Below, piece by piece: positions 1 to 7,855 of a DNA stretch of 43,205 nucleotides. Below the pieces are notes generated by a model. That model ran no database searches, was not told the DNA's origin, and saw nothing but the letters and a program-made list of their open reading frames with translations. The stretch's first letter is position 1. Every line of letters begins with the position of its first letter. Both the position numbers and the translations under genes were made by a program. Source of the stretch: Bacteroidales bacterium UBA4179 (lineage in GTDB: Bacteria; Bacteroidota; Bacteroidia; Bacteroidales; Dysgonomonadaceae); contig DFUT01000020.1 of NCBI GenBank assembly GCA_002381125.1, positions 1-43,205 of the forward strand. Direction: 5' to 3'.

Positions 1-76
1 GTGAAAAGTGGCACGGTTTGAACCGAAAAAGGTGGCACACATGGACCGAAATCACTGGCACAAATCAAACCGTTAT
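1..76. repeat. Three imperfect 23-24 bp direct repeats, probable IS21-type transposon end
   Basis: The motif TGGCAC occurs at 9-14, 33-38 and 56-61, and ACCGAAA-like sequence lies between the copies (22-29 and 45-52), with a weaker AACCGTT after the third. This gives three diverged direct repeats with a 23-24 bp period. Multiple short repeats at each end are a known property of IS21-family elements, and from memory TGGCAC/ACCGAAA repeats occur at Bacteroidota IS21 ends. The TGA at 2-4 could be the stop of an istB-like gene lying outside the window, which would place the element body to the left; this is inference. No transposase is visible inside the window. Confidence 0.45.
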
Positions 77-88
77 ATCCAAAACGAC

Positions 89-631
89 ATGATTAAAATT
101 CCGCATAGATTTTTAGACCACCAAATCGACCCTGAAACAGAAACATTGATAATTGGAACATTCAATCCTGAAACAGCAAATAATGAGGCTGAATTCTTCT
201 ATGGTAGAAGTAGAAACTATTTATGGAGATTATTGCCGCTCGCTTTTGGAGAAAAAAATCTGAAGGAACATACCAAACAAGAAAAATTGGAATTCATAAA
301 AAAACATCATATCGATTTCATTGACCTCATAGAAGAAATTGAAGTTGAAAATGGCAATGAAAATAATTATAGTGATATTTATATCGATGGTAAGGTTACC
401 CGATGGAAAAATATTATTGATGTAATCAATAGCCTGCCGAACTTGAAAAAGGTTTGCTTCACAAGGAAAACTTTTTCAAGCATACCTAACATAAAATTGC
501 ATATCGAAAATATTCGTCAACATTGCGAAAAGAAAGAAATTCTATTTAAAACATTAATATCTCCGGCTCGGTTTTACAGAGATAATAAACAAACCGAATG
601 GACAAACTTTCTTTTAAATGATTCCAAGTAA
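89..631 (+). CDS. Uracil-DNA glycosylase-like protein
   Basis: The product is 180 residues if the ATG at 89 is used. That start gives a protein beginning MIKIPHRF; the open frame runs upstream to a GTG at 8, but that part is transposon-end repeat and is unlikely to be coding. Near the N-terminus LIIGTFNPET followed by FFYGRSRNYLWRLLP matches the first active-site region and the N-F/L-W pocket of small UDG-superfamily proteins. Near the C-terminus LISPARFYRDN resembles the second UDG motif (SPS/SPA-R). Enzymes of this superfamily remove uracil or mismatched bases from DNA, but the exact substrate cannot be read here. The stop overlaps the next gene, a broken deiminase, by 14 bp. Confidence 0.6.
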   Translation: MIKIPHRFLDHQIDPETETLIIGTFNPETANNEAEFFYGRSRNYLWRLLPLAFGEKNLKEHTKQEKLEFIKKHHIDFIDLIEEIEVENGNENNYSDIYIDGKVTRWKNIIDVINSLPNLKKVCFTRKTFSSIPNIKLHIENIRQHCEKKEILFKTLISPARFYRDNKQTEWTNFLLNDSK

Positions 632-1321
632 ACAGACCAATACCGTTTATCTGTCAGAATTACTTCATTTTGACAAACGATTTAAAGAAACTTGCGATTC
701 CTTAATTAAGCTGCTTAATAAGCATGGAATCGAACATAAGTTTTTAAAAGCCACTCACCGCAATTCTCCAAAATCAATCTTGAGGGAGGAAATGTTGTAA
801 ATTGGTCAGACAAAGCAATAATAACCGACCGAATTTTTGACGAAAACCCCAAATACACCAGCAAAGCCCAATTGATTTCGGAACTTGAAGAGTTGCTCGA
901 AGTAGAAATAATCGTGATACCACAAATAAAATCTGATATGACAGGTCATGCAGACGGACTTGTTCGATTTGTTGATCAAAACACAGTGCTTGGAAACGAC
1001 CGGGAGCATGAATATAAATATTGGAAGAATGGAATAAATAAAGTTCTAGAAAAACATGGGATCAACTACATAGATATTCCTTTTTTTGAGTATAAAGAAA
1101 AGGAATATCCCGACAATGCCATTGGCTGTTATGTGAATTACTTGGAAGTAGACGATTTGATAGTTCTTCCAATATTCGAGATAGAGAATAATAAGGACGA
1201 GAAAGTTTATGAATTATTCCTACAGATTTTCCAGGATAGAAAAATTGAAACAATTAATTATAATCCTATTGGATGTTTAGGTGGGCTTTTAAATTGTACA
1301 ACATGGACAATAGAAGAATAG
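618..1321 (+). pseudogene. Agmatine/peptidylarginine deiminase family, disrupted by internal deletion and frameshift
   Basis: Two frames carry pieces of one protein. The first (618-800) begins MIPSKQTNTVYLSELLHFD and runs to GIEHKFLKATH, the normal N-terminal beta-alpha part of the PF04371 fold. The second frame becomes family-like from about 764 (KINLEGGNVVNW) and continues through the conserved TGHADGLVRF block to the nucleophile region GGLLNCTTW, stopping at 1321. The conserved D-x-W-x-R-D segment expected just after KAT is absent. The change is therefore an out-of-frame deletion at about 745-765 rather than one slipped base. The family hydrolyses guanidino groups of agmatine or peptidyl-arginine. 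Losing the N-terminal catalytic Asp region should abolish activity. An ATG at 872 could only give a C-terminal fragment. Confidence 0.7.
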
Positions 1322-1357
1322 ATGTGTGCTTTGAGCTAAATAAAAGGTATTTGAGCA

Positions 1358-1693
1358 TCAGTCGCCCGATTTAAGTTTACCCACACCGCTCTTGCTGATG
1401 TTTTTATTTTTCGGGTTGCCGTAGTATATGGCATTTTCAACGCCACTCAAATCTACATCCATCGATTCGGTGCAGTAGAAACCGATATTTCCCACACCGT
1501 TCAAATTTATCTTGGCGTGCTGTGCAATGAGTTTTTCTGTGTGAATATTTGCTACCGAATGAGATTCGACAGCTTCGAAGGCCGGTACATCAAAGGTTCT
1601 CGATGTGATGCGCTGCTGCGCTTTGAGAGAACAACTTGTCGCAATAATGCAAATTCCGATGAGGAAAGTGAGCATCAAAATTTTTGTCTTCAT
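1358..1693 (-). CDS. DUF2807 (head-GIN) lipoprotein, internally shortened
   Basis: The product is 111 residues from the ATG at 1693; a TTG nine bases upstream is less likely. A lipoprotein signal ends in ATSC with Cys21. SRTFDVPAFEAVESHSVANIH matches the start of the DUF2807 beta-helical domain in several positions, and the C-terminal half (GVGNIGFYC, DVDLSGVENAIYYG, KSGVGK) matches its end. Members of this envelope family are usually about twice this length, and the middle repeats seem to be missing between residues about 50 and 58, with the frame kept. It may be an in-frame deletion remnant next to the decayed deiminase gene, or a short but functional variant. Function of the family is unknown to me beyond a surface or periplasmic location. 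Confidence 0.6.
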   Translation of the reverse strand: MKTKILMLTFLIGICIIATSCSLKAQQRITSRTFDVPAFEAVESHSVANIHTEKLIAQHAKINLNGVGNIGFYCTESMDVDLSGVENAIYYGNPKNKNISKSGVGKLKSGD

Positions 1694-1759
1694 CGTTTCC
1701 AATACTTTTTTTAATACGCGATGATTAGACGTTCCCGATTCGAAATCGGTTACATAAAA

Positions 1760-3061
1760 TCAGTCTTTTAACAATTCCAAAATTCGTAAGCGGAAAGCAT
1801 ATTCGTATTTGGCTTGGGCCTTTTCGCTCAACACTTGGGTGAGATTGTTTTTCGCCTGAAACAGTTCGTACGAATTGGCTCGCCCCGATTCAAACTTTTG
1901 TTCGGCAAACCGATAGGCTTCCCTGCCGGCTATTTCCGATTTTTTGGCAGCCTCCCAACGGCTCTTGGCTCCCAAAGCATTGTAGTAAGCCTGTTCGATG
2001 CGTTTGCGCAAATCGAGTTTGGTCTTGTCCATTTCCAACCGGTTGTTTTCCAACGCAATTTGGGCATTTTGAATGCTGTTGCGCACCTGAAAACGGTTGA
2101 AAATGGGTATTCGCAGGTTGAAGCCGATGGAATTGCTCATGTTGTTTCGCAATTGCGAACGGAACGAATCGTTTGTGCGATTGCTCATGTGATAATAGCC
2201 GGTACCCATGTTTGCACCAAACGAGAGCGTGGGGAACAATTGGGCTTTCGACATCAATACTTCTTTTTGAGCGCTCTCCAATCGGAAGTTGGCACTGCTG
2301 ATTTCGGGCCGATTGACAAGGGCACTCTCATACACCGCCTCGGCCGACAGCAACAGGCTCTCGCTGATGTGTTGCTCAACCGGAGGTGCGGTAACATCCA
2401 AATCGGAAACATTTTCGATTTCCATGATTTGCGCCAAATCGAGTAAGGCCAATTTCAGGTTGCTTTCGGCCTGCACACGGTTAAGCTCTTCCTTTGCTTT
2501 CTGTGCTTCGAGTTCGTAAATTTCACCTTCGGCCATTTTTCCACTTTTTATCAATTCGCTTCGCTGAGCGATATTGACATCAGTAAGTTCGATCTGATCC
2601 TCCGAAATTTGCAACAGTTCCTTATTGAGCAAAACTTGAAGGAAGGCGGTAGAAACGCTAATGACAATATCGTCACAAATTTTATCCAAATCGGCTTGCG
2701 ATGCGTTCACATCGGCTCTTCGAGCATCGATGTTGTGCTTCATGCGCAGCCCATCGAAGAGCGTAATATCGCTTCCAAGGCCAAAGGAGGTTTGCGACGA
2801 ATTGGTATTTTGGTACGTATTGTCTAATCCGATGGAACGCCCATACACAAAGTTTTGTCCTGCTGAAGCATTCAGATTAGGTAAAAGATCGGCGCGTGCC
2901 TGATTGTAAGCAATTTCACGATTTTGCTTGTTTAACTCCTGTTGTTTAACATTGAGATTGTTTTCCAACGCAATGGCGATACATTGTTCGAGCGTGAGCT
3001 GTTGTTGAGCAAAAACGATACTTGAGAGACAAAACGAAAGAATGAAAAATGGATATTTCAT
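1760..3061 (-). CDS. TolC-family outer-membrane efflux protein
   Basis: The 433-residue product has a signal peptide of about 18 residues (MKYPFFILSFCLSSIVFA, then QQQ). LTLEQCIAIALENNLNVKQQE directly follows and is the typical opening of a TolC-type channel protein. Two long helical, Gln/Glu/Ala-rich halves follow (about 100-220 and 290-430), matching the paired OEP domains that trimerise into a barrel and periplasmic tunnel. It is the last gene of a minus-strand set of ATPase, two permeases and adaptor, so it is expected to be the outer-membrane exit duct of that exporter. Length is normal for the family. The exported substrate cannot be inferred. Confidence 0.9.
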   Translation of the reverse strand: MKYPFFILSFCLSSIVFAQQQLTLEQCIAIALENNLNVKQQELNKQNREIAYNQARADLLPNLNASAGQNFVYGRSIGLDNTYQNTNSSQTSFGLGSDITLFDGLRMKHNIDARRADVNASQADLDKICDDIVISVSTAFLQVLLNKELLQISEDQIELTDVNIAQRSELIKSGKMAEGEIYELEAQKAKEELNRVQAESNLKLALLDLAQIMEIENVSDLDVTAPPVEQHISESLLLSAEAVYESALVNRPEISSANFRLESAQKEVLMSKAQLFPTLSFGANMGTGYYHMSNRTNDSFRSQLRNNMSNSIGFNLRIPIFNRFQVRNSIQNAQIALENNRLEMDKTKLDLRKRIEQAYYNALGAKSRWEAAKKSEIAGREAYRFAEQKFESGRANSYELFQAKNNLTQVLSEKAQAKYEYAFRLRILELLKD

Positions 3062-3122
3062 TGTGGAATTTTTAATCGATTGTGGTTTGTTTTATTTTAA
3101 CATGTAACGTTCCGACTTGTAA

Positions 3123-4238
3123 TTACGACTTTTTCTTTTTGTCGATAACTTCCGTTCCCCGAATTTTATCATTCAATTGCAACCCGGTTTGCACCTCGAT
3201 ATGAATTCCATCAGAAAGGCCGATTTTGACAAGTTTGCGTTCGAAATTCTGCGGCTTTTCGCTTTTGACAAGGTAAACGAAAGCCGAATCTCCACTAAAT
3301 TCCAGCGAACTTTCGGGTATCATCAGCACATCGTTTCTTTCGTCGAGAATGATTTCGGCGTTGGCGCTGTATCCGGCGCGAATGAAGACATCCGTCGGTA
3401 GTTTCATCGCGGCTTTCATCTCGAACAAAATGGCTCCGCTCTCTTCCGTTCCTTTCGGGGAAACATATTCCAACGTTGCGGGTATTTCACGATTTTGGAT
3501 GGCTCCGATGGTAATTTCCATAGGCATGCCTTCGTGCAATTTGCCGACTTCGGTTTCGTCAATTTTGCCGACAAAAAGCATATCGTTCAGGTTGGCAACC
3601 GAAGCCACCGTTGTACCATCGTTAAAATTGTTGGATTGGATGACGGAATTGCCAACCTTGACCGGGATATCGAGAATGGTTCCCGAAACGGTGGAACGAA
3701 CGAGGGTGTTGCTGTATTTGGCTGAACTTGCGGTAATTCCCGTGCGGACAAGACTCAGATTATCGGATGCGGCACGCAGTTCTTCCTGGTCGTTTTTGTA
3801 TTGAAGCGCCACTTTTTCGAATTCTTCCTTCGAGATTACTTTGTTTTCGTATAATTTGCTGTCGCGTTCGTAATTGCGGCGACTTTGATCCAAGGCAATC
3901 TCGGCGCGCGACAGGCGCGACTCGGCACTGCTCAAAGTCACCATGTCGGGAACAACCTGTATCTTGGCGATGATGTCGCCCGTTTGAACTATCTCTCCGG
4001 CTTGCTTATACACTTCGGAAATGATTCCCGACATTTGCGGTTTGATGAGAATTTCGTTGCGAGGTTCCACTTTTCCTGTGGCTACCGTACGTTTCTCGAT
4101 CTTTCCCTTCGTTACCGTTTCAATATGGTAAACAACCTCTTTGGGGCGCGATTTTTGCCATAGAAACACGAAGGTGAGTATCACCAAAAGTCCCAACAGA
4201 GATAACCCTGCTATTTTCAATACTTTTTTCATCTGCAT
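3123..4238 (-). CDS. Periplasmic adaptor (membrane fusion protein), MacA/HlyD type
   Basis: The 371-residue product has one N-terminal membrane anchor (about residues 9-26). A lipoyl-like half follows (EPRNEILIKPQMSGIISEV), then a coiled-coil hairpin rich in charged residues (about 105-165), the second lipoyl half (SGTILDIPVKVGNSV), and beta-barrel and membrane-proximal domains. This order is that of adaptors that link an inner-membrane ABC pump to a TolC channel. The second Met (position 4232) is an equally good start. The gene sits 61 bp before tolC and 42 bp after the permease gene, all on one strand, so it almost certainly works with them. Confidence 0.9.
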   Translation of the reverse strand: MQMKKVLKIAGLSLLGLLVILTFVFLWQKSRPKEVVYHIETVTKGKIEKRTVATGKVEPRNEILIKPQMSGIISEVYKQAGEIVQTGDIIAKIQVVPDMVTLSSAESRLSRAEIALDQSRRNYERDSKLYENKVISKEEFEKVALQYKNDQEELRAASDNLSLVRTGITASSAKYSNTLVRSTVSGTILDIPVKVGNSVIQSNNFNDGTTVASVANLNDMLFVGKIDETEVGKLHEGMPMEITIGAIQNREIPATLEYVSPKGTEESGAILFEMKAAMKLPTDVFIRAGYSANAEIILDERNDVLMIPESSLEFSGDSAFVYLVKSEKPQNFERKLVKIGLSDGIHIEVQTGLQLNDKIRGTEVIDKKKKS

Positions 4239-4280
4239 CTTATTTAGTTTGTTGTTTTTCTAGTCATTTTTAAACGATAA

Positions 4281-5597
4281 TTATTCTTCCCTGATCGCTT
4301 CAATGGGTTTGATCATCATGGCTCGTTGTGCAGGAATCATGCCCGCAAGTGTGCCGATCACAATCAAAATCATCAACGAACCGACGGCCATCCCGAAAGA
4401 TATTTGTGGATCTTTGAAAAACTGATCGCCCTGACTCAGCACGATGCCCGTGGCGGCAAGAATGCCTACCCCAACCACAATGCCGAGTATGCCGGCAACA
4501 ACGGTGAGCACAATGCTTTCGCTCATGATTTGCCCGATGATGGCGCGAGGAGTAGCACCCAAGGCCCGTCGTATGCCGATTTCGCGAGTGCGTTCGCGAA
4601 CAGTCACCAGCATGATGTTGCTGACGCCGATAGCGCCGGCAAACAGGGTTCCCAACCCCACGATCCAAATGAGCGAAGCAATGCCGATGCCCAAATAATT
4701 GAACATGTTGAACTGCTCTTCGATGTTCATACCGCCAACAGCTTCCTTGTCGTCGGGCGAAATTTGATGTTGTTGCTTTAAGATATCGGTAATTTGATCC
4801 TGTACGATTTTAACGGGCGTTCCGTAATTGGCTGTGGCTGCAACGAAGTGAATGATATTTCCCTGATTGAATGCTTGCTGCATTGTACTGAACGGAAGTA
4901 CTACTGTTTCGGCCGTTTGTCCGCCGATGCTGACTCCGGAGGTACTGCGAGCCACACCGATTACCTGAAAATAGATGCCGTTAACGCGAATTTGTTTGCC
5001 TACGGGATCTTCTCCCGGTTGAAAAAGAACTTCGTAAATTCGTTCGCCGATTACACAGACTTTTCGCCTTTCGGCAATATCGATGTCGTTCACATAGCGC
5101 CCGTAAATCATGTTGCTCTTCTCGATCAAATCGTACTCGGGATAACAACCCTTTACCAGATAAGCGCCGTTTCTTTCGCCTCTCACCACATTTTTTTCGC
5201 TTCCGCCACCTCCGCTGAAAAGCACGGGCGAAATATACTGCAGCTCTTTTACCCGTTGCCGAATGATGGGAATATCGTTGTTCGTCATGTTCCAACTGCG
5301 TCCTTTGCGAAATCCGTGATAGGGTTCCGTAGTGGGATTCGTCCAAAAAAAGCAGGAATTGGTGGCAAATCCTTCGATCTGCGACGATATTCCCTTGTCA
5401 AGTGCATTGCCTGAACCCACCATAGCAACGAGCATGAACATCCCCCAAAACACGCCGAAAGCGGTAAGAACGCTTCGGGATTTGTTGTGGGTGATGGTGA
5501 TCCAGATTTCCTGCCAATGATCCAAATCGAAGATTTTCCCGATATCTTTGAACAGGCCGGAAAGGGAATCGCTATGGTTATCTTTTGATGATTTCAT
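4281..5597 (-). CDS. MacB-like ABC transporter permease
   Basis: The 438-residue product is a FtsX/MacB-type permease. It has a first membrane helix at about 43-65 (VLTAFGVFWGMFMLVAMVG), then a large periplasmic MacB_PCD domain of roughly 230 residues, then three helices at the C-terminus (about 305-335, 355-385, 405-430). The cytoplasmic stretch SNIMLVTVRERTREIGIRRA followed by LGATPRAI is the conserved coupling element that contacts the ATPase. These permeases do mechanotransmission rather than classical transport, driving an adaptor-TolC duct. It is paired with a second, diverged permease 17 bp upstream, implying a heterodimer. Confidence 0.9.
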   Translation of the reverse strand: MKSSKDNHSDSLSGLFKDIGKIFDLDHWQEIWITITHNKSRSVLTAFGVFWGMFMLVAMVGSGNALDKGISSQIEGFATNSCFFWTNPTTEPYHGFRKGRSWNMTNNDIPIIRQRVKELQYISPVLFSGGGGSEKNVVRGERNGAYLVKGCYPEYDLIEKSNMIYGRYVNDIDIAERRKVCVIGERIYEVLFQPGEDPVGKQIRVNGIYFQVIGVARSTSGVSIGGQTAETVVLPFSTMQQAFNQGNIIHFVAATANYGTPVKIVQDQITDILKQQHQISPDDKEAVGGMNIEEQFNMFNYLGIGIASLIWIVGLGTLFAGAIGVSNIMLVTVRERTREIGIRRALGATPRAIIGQIMSESIVLTVVAGILGIVVGVGILAATGIVLSQGDQFFKDPQISFGMAVGSLMILIVIGTLAGMIPAQRAMMIKPIEAIREE

Positions 5598-5614
5598 TGT
5601 TATATTGTATTTGC

Positions 5615-6877
5615 CTATTCCTCTCGCATGGCTTCAATAGGACGCACTTTTACCGCTTTGCGGGCAGGTAAATATCCGGCAAGAACGCCGGCAATAATGA
5701 GGACGATGGTGGCAAAAACGGCATATCCGATGTCTACTGTAGGATTTTTGAAAACCGACATTTGCATACCGTCCGACGAGGCATTTGCGGCAGCGGCCTG
5801 TTCCATCAGAAAATTTGCCAATTCGGTAACTCCGATCCCAAGCATCAACCCGATGTAGCCGAAAATGGCTGTGATGATGATCGATTCGAGGATAATCGAT
5901 TTGAGGATGGACGAAGGAGGCGCACCAATGGCTTTACGAATACCGATTTCTCGGGTTCGTTCTTTCACCGTTACCAACATGATGTTGCTTACACCCACAA
6001 TACCGGCAATAAGTGTGAAAATTCCAATGATTGATACAAAAATGGTAATGCCGCCAAAAATCTTCATGGTTTCGATGTAATCGGCTTGCGTGTTATCGAC
6101 CCAGAGAGCTTGCCTGTCCTGTGGATCGAAGCTGAGACTGCGACCCATGAGACTACGCAACGATTCGTCGAAGCGTTCGTTGGCAGCTTTTGTTTCGAGT
6201 CCGTTGACGGTGAAAATGATTTGATTGAATTTTTTATCGGGATTGAAAATCGCCTGCGAAGTTGAAAAAGGAATGTAAGCATTGGATCCTCCCCACTGTT
6301 CTTTTTTTGAATTGATACCGACTACTTTAAACATCAACTGACCAACTTTTACATATTGCCCCAATGCCGGTTTGCCTTTGAAGAGCACTTCCACGATTTT
6401 TCGGTCGAGGACAATCACTTTGTTTGTTTGGTTTATATCCAATTGATTGATAAAACGCCCATCGCCTTGTTGAATGACCAGTTTTTCAATTTCGAAGTAC
6501 GACGGCATCACGCCTCTTACCTGATACGTGCCGTATTCGGAACCGTAAGAGATGGTTAGATTTTTGTTCGATCGCGCAGTAATCAGATCGCTTTGCATTA
6601 CCTCATCGTGAATGGTGGAAATTTCTTTCTCCATAAAATGCAAATTTCGCCCCGACTTTAATCCGTTGTAAGGAATGGAAGTAGTGCCCGACCATAAACT
6701 GATGCGGTTAACTGCTCGCGAACTGAAATTGGACATCACCCCATTTTTCAATCCGTTGCCGGCACCCAAAAGCACAATGAGTATGAAAATGCCCCATGAA
6801 ACCGATAAACCGGTAAGGGCAGTACGCAGTTTGTTTTTCTTTAGCGTACTGAATATTTCCTGTAGATGGTCGTTCAT
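5615..6877 (-). CDS. MacB-like ABC transporter permease (second subunit)
   Basis: The 420-residue product has the same plan as its neighbour: helix 1 at about 20-42 (LSVSWGIFILIVLLGAGNGL), a MacB_PCD periplasmic domain, then three C-terminal helices with the coupling segment SNIMLVTVKERTREIGIRKA and IGAPPSSIL. The C-terminal end PARKAVKVRPIEAMREE is nearly the same as the other permease's ending (PIEAIREE), showing an old duplication. It starts 15 bp after the ATPase gene. Together the two permeases and one ATPase gene fit a heterodimeric membrane core. Confidence 0.9.
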   Translation of the reverse strand: MNDHLQEIFSTLKKNKLRTALTGLSVSWGIFILIVLLGAGNGLKNGVMSNFSSRAVNRISLWSGTTSIPYNGLKSGRNLHFMEKEISTIHDEVMQSDLITARSNKNLTISYGSEYGTYQVRGVMPSYFEIEKLVIQQGDGRFINQLDINQTNKVIVLDRKIVEVLFKGKPALGQYVKVGQLMFKVVGINSKKEQWGGSNAYIPFSTSQAIFNPDKKFNQIIFTVNGLETKAANERFDESLRSLMGRSLSFDPQDRQALWVDNTQADYIETMKIFGGITIFVSIIGIFTLIAGIVGVSNIMLVTVKERTREIGIRKAIGAPPSSILKSIILESIIITAIFGYIGLMLGIGVTELANFLMEQAAAANASSDGMQMSVFKNPTVDIGYAVFATIVLIIAGVLAGYLPARKAVKVRPIEAMREE

Positions 6878-6892
6878 CCCGGTATGTGTTAT

Positions 6893-7612
6893 TTATGAGC
6901 CGTGAGTTGCATGGGTATACGCATTGTACACACTATTTTCTTTGCGAGTTTCATATTCGATCATCCCGTCTTTTAAGTGGATGATACGGTTGGTTGCATC
7001 GGCAACCGACTGCTCGTGCGTTACAATAATGGTGGTGATACCCTGTTTGTTGAGATTGGTGAGCACGTCCATCACTTCCACTGTGGTTTGGCTGTCGAGA
7101 GCGCCGGTTGGCTCGTCGGCCAAAATAATTCGGGGATTCGAAACAATCGCTCGAGCAATGGCCACACGTTGTTTTTGCCCTCCTGAAAGTTCGCTCGGCA
7201 TATGATAAGCCCATTCCTTCAACCCCATTTTGTCGAGAAGCTCCATGGCAATGATGTTGCGCTTTTTTCGGCCGACATTTTTATAATAAAGCGGGAGTGC
7301 AACGTTTTCCAACGCATTTTTGAAACCAATGAGATTGAACGACTGAAAAACGAACCCAATCATTTCGTTGCGATAATGCGCAGCCTGTTTTTCACTGAGG
7401 TTTTTCATCAATGTGCCGTCCAGATAATATTCGCCGGAATCGTAGGTATCCAAAATACCCAGAATATTCAGCAAAGTGGATTTGCCCGATCCCGATGCAC
7501 CCATTACGGAAACATATTCACCTTCATCGATATGTAAACAAATACCTTTGAGGACGTGAAGCGCAATCGATTCGGTATAATACGATTTGTGAAGCTGCTT
7601 TAAATCAATCAT
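6893..7612 (-). CDS. ABC transporter ATP-binding protein (MacB/LolD type)
   Basis: The 239-residue product is a complete nucleotide-binding subunit. Walker A is GASGSGKST at 38-46, the Q-loop Gln is at 90, the signature LSGGQ is at 142-146, Walker B IILADE is at 162-167 and the H-loop His is at 199. ADEPTGALD is typical of the LolD/MacB/FtsE branch. It is the first gene of the export operon and is followed by both permeases, the adaptor and TolC. The arrangement predicts an ATP-driven pump that moves a substrate from the periplasm or inner membrane out through TolC. A good promoter lies about 90-120 bp upstream. Confidence 0.93.
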   Translation of the reverse strand: MIDLKQLHKSYYTESIALHVLKGICLHIDEGEYVSVMGASGSGKSTLLNILGILDTYDSGEYYLDGTLMKNLSEKQAAHYRNEMIGFVFQSFNLIGFKNALENVALPLYYKNVGRKKRNIIAMELLDKMGLKEWAYHMPSELSGGQKQRVAIARAIVSNPRIILADEPTGALDSQTTVEVMDVLTNLNKQGITTIIVTHEQSVADATNRIIHLKDGMIEYETRKENSVYNAYTHATHGS

Positions 7613-7701
7613 CCTACAAACAAATTATGGCTTAAACTGAGTAACTCCGAAACTTTTTCTATCAAATTTGAAAGAGTTTTCTCAATCAACGCAAATAGAT
7701 A

Positions 7702-7748
7702 ATACAAAAGTATAGAAAACATTGTACTATGCAATACATAATACTATG
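7702..7748 (-). promoter_or_regulatory. Promoter of the ABC export operon with overlapping repeats
   Basis: Reading the minus strand, TTG (7734-7732), a 19-nt spacer and TACTTTTG (7712-7705) match the Bacteroidota -33/-7 promoter consensus. Transcription would start near 7698, giving an 85-nt leader. Two direct copies of TACTATG (plus-strand 7725-7731 and 7742-7748, 17 bp apart) flank the -33 element, and an ATAC-AAAA-GTAT dyad covers the -7 box (7702-7713). The placement suggests a repressor site, but no regulator gene is adjacent. Confidence 0.5.
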
Positions 7749-7809
7749 AAATTTTATGATTTAAATATATTTAAGTTAATCGCAGTATTCCGATAAATAC
7801 CGGAAGGGA

Positions 7810-7842
7810 GGTTGCTCCGGATTCATGAAAAATCATGCAACC
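7810..7842. other. Nested hairpin downstream of lepA
   Basis: GGTTGC (7810-7815) pairs with GCAACC (7837-7842), and inside it CATGA pairs with TCATG across AAAA. It lies just after the lepA stop in a 243-bp intergenic stretch that otherwise holds only the ABC operon promoter. There is no U tract on either side, so it is a weak terminator at best. Confidence 0.3.
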
Positions 7843-7855
7843 GATTGAGCAAGTT

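Noticed and set aside
8..88. N-terminal extension of the glycosylase-like gene from a GTG
   Set aside because: The extension is encoded by the transposon-end repeats and is unlike the family; the ATG at 89 gives a normal N-terminus.
1814..2446. Long plus-strand open frame opposite tolC
   Set aside because: Antisense shadow of the TolC gene with no recognisable domain; similar antisense frames lie opposite most genes here, e.g. 3349-3804, 4794-5414 and 38391-39245.
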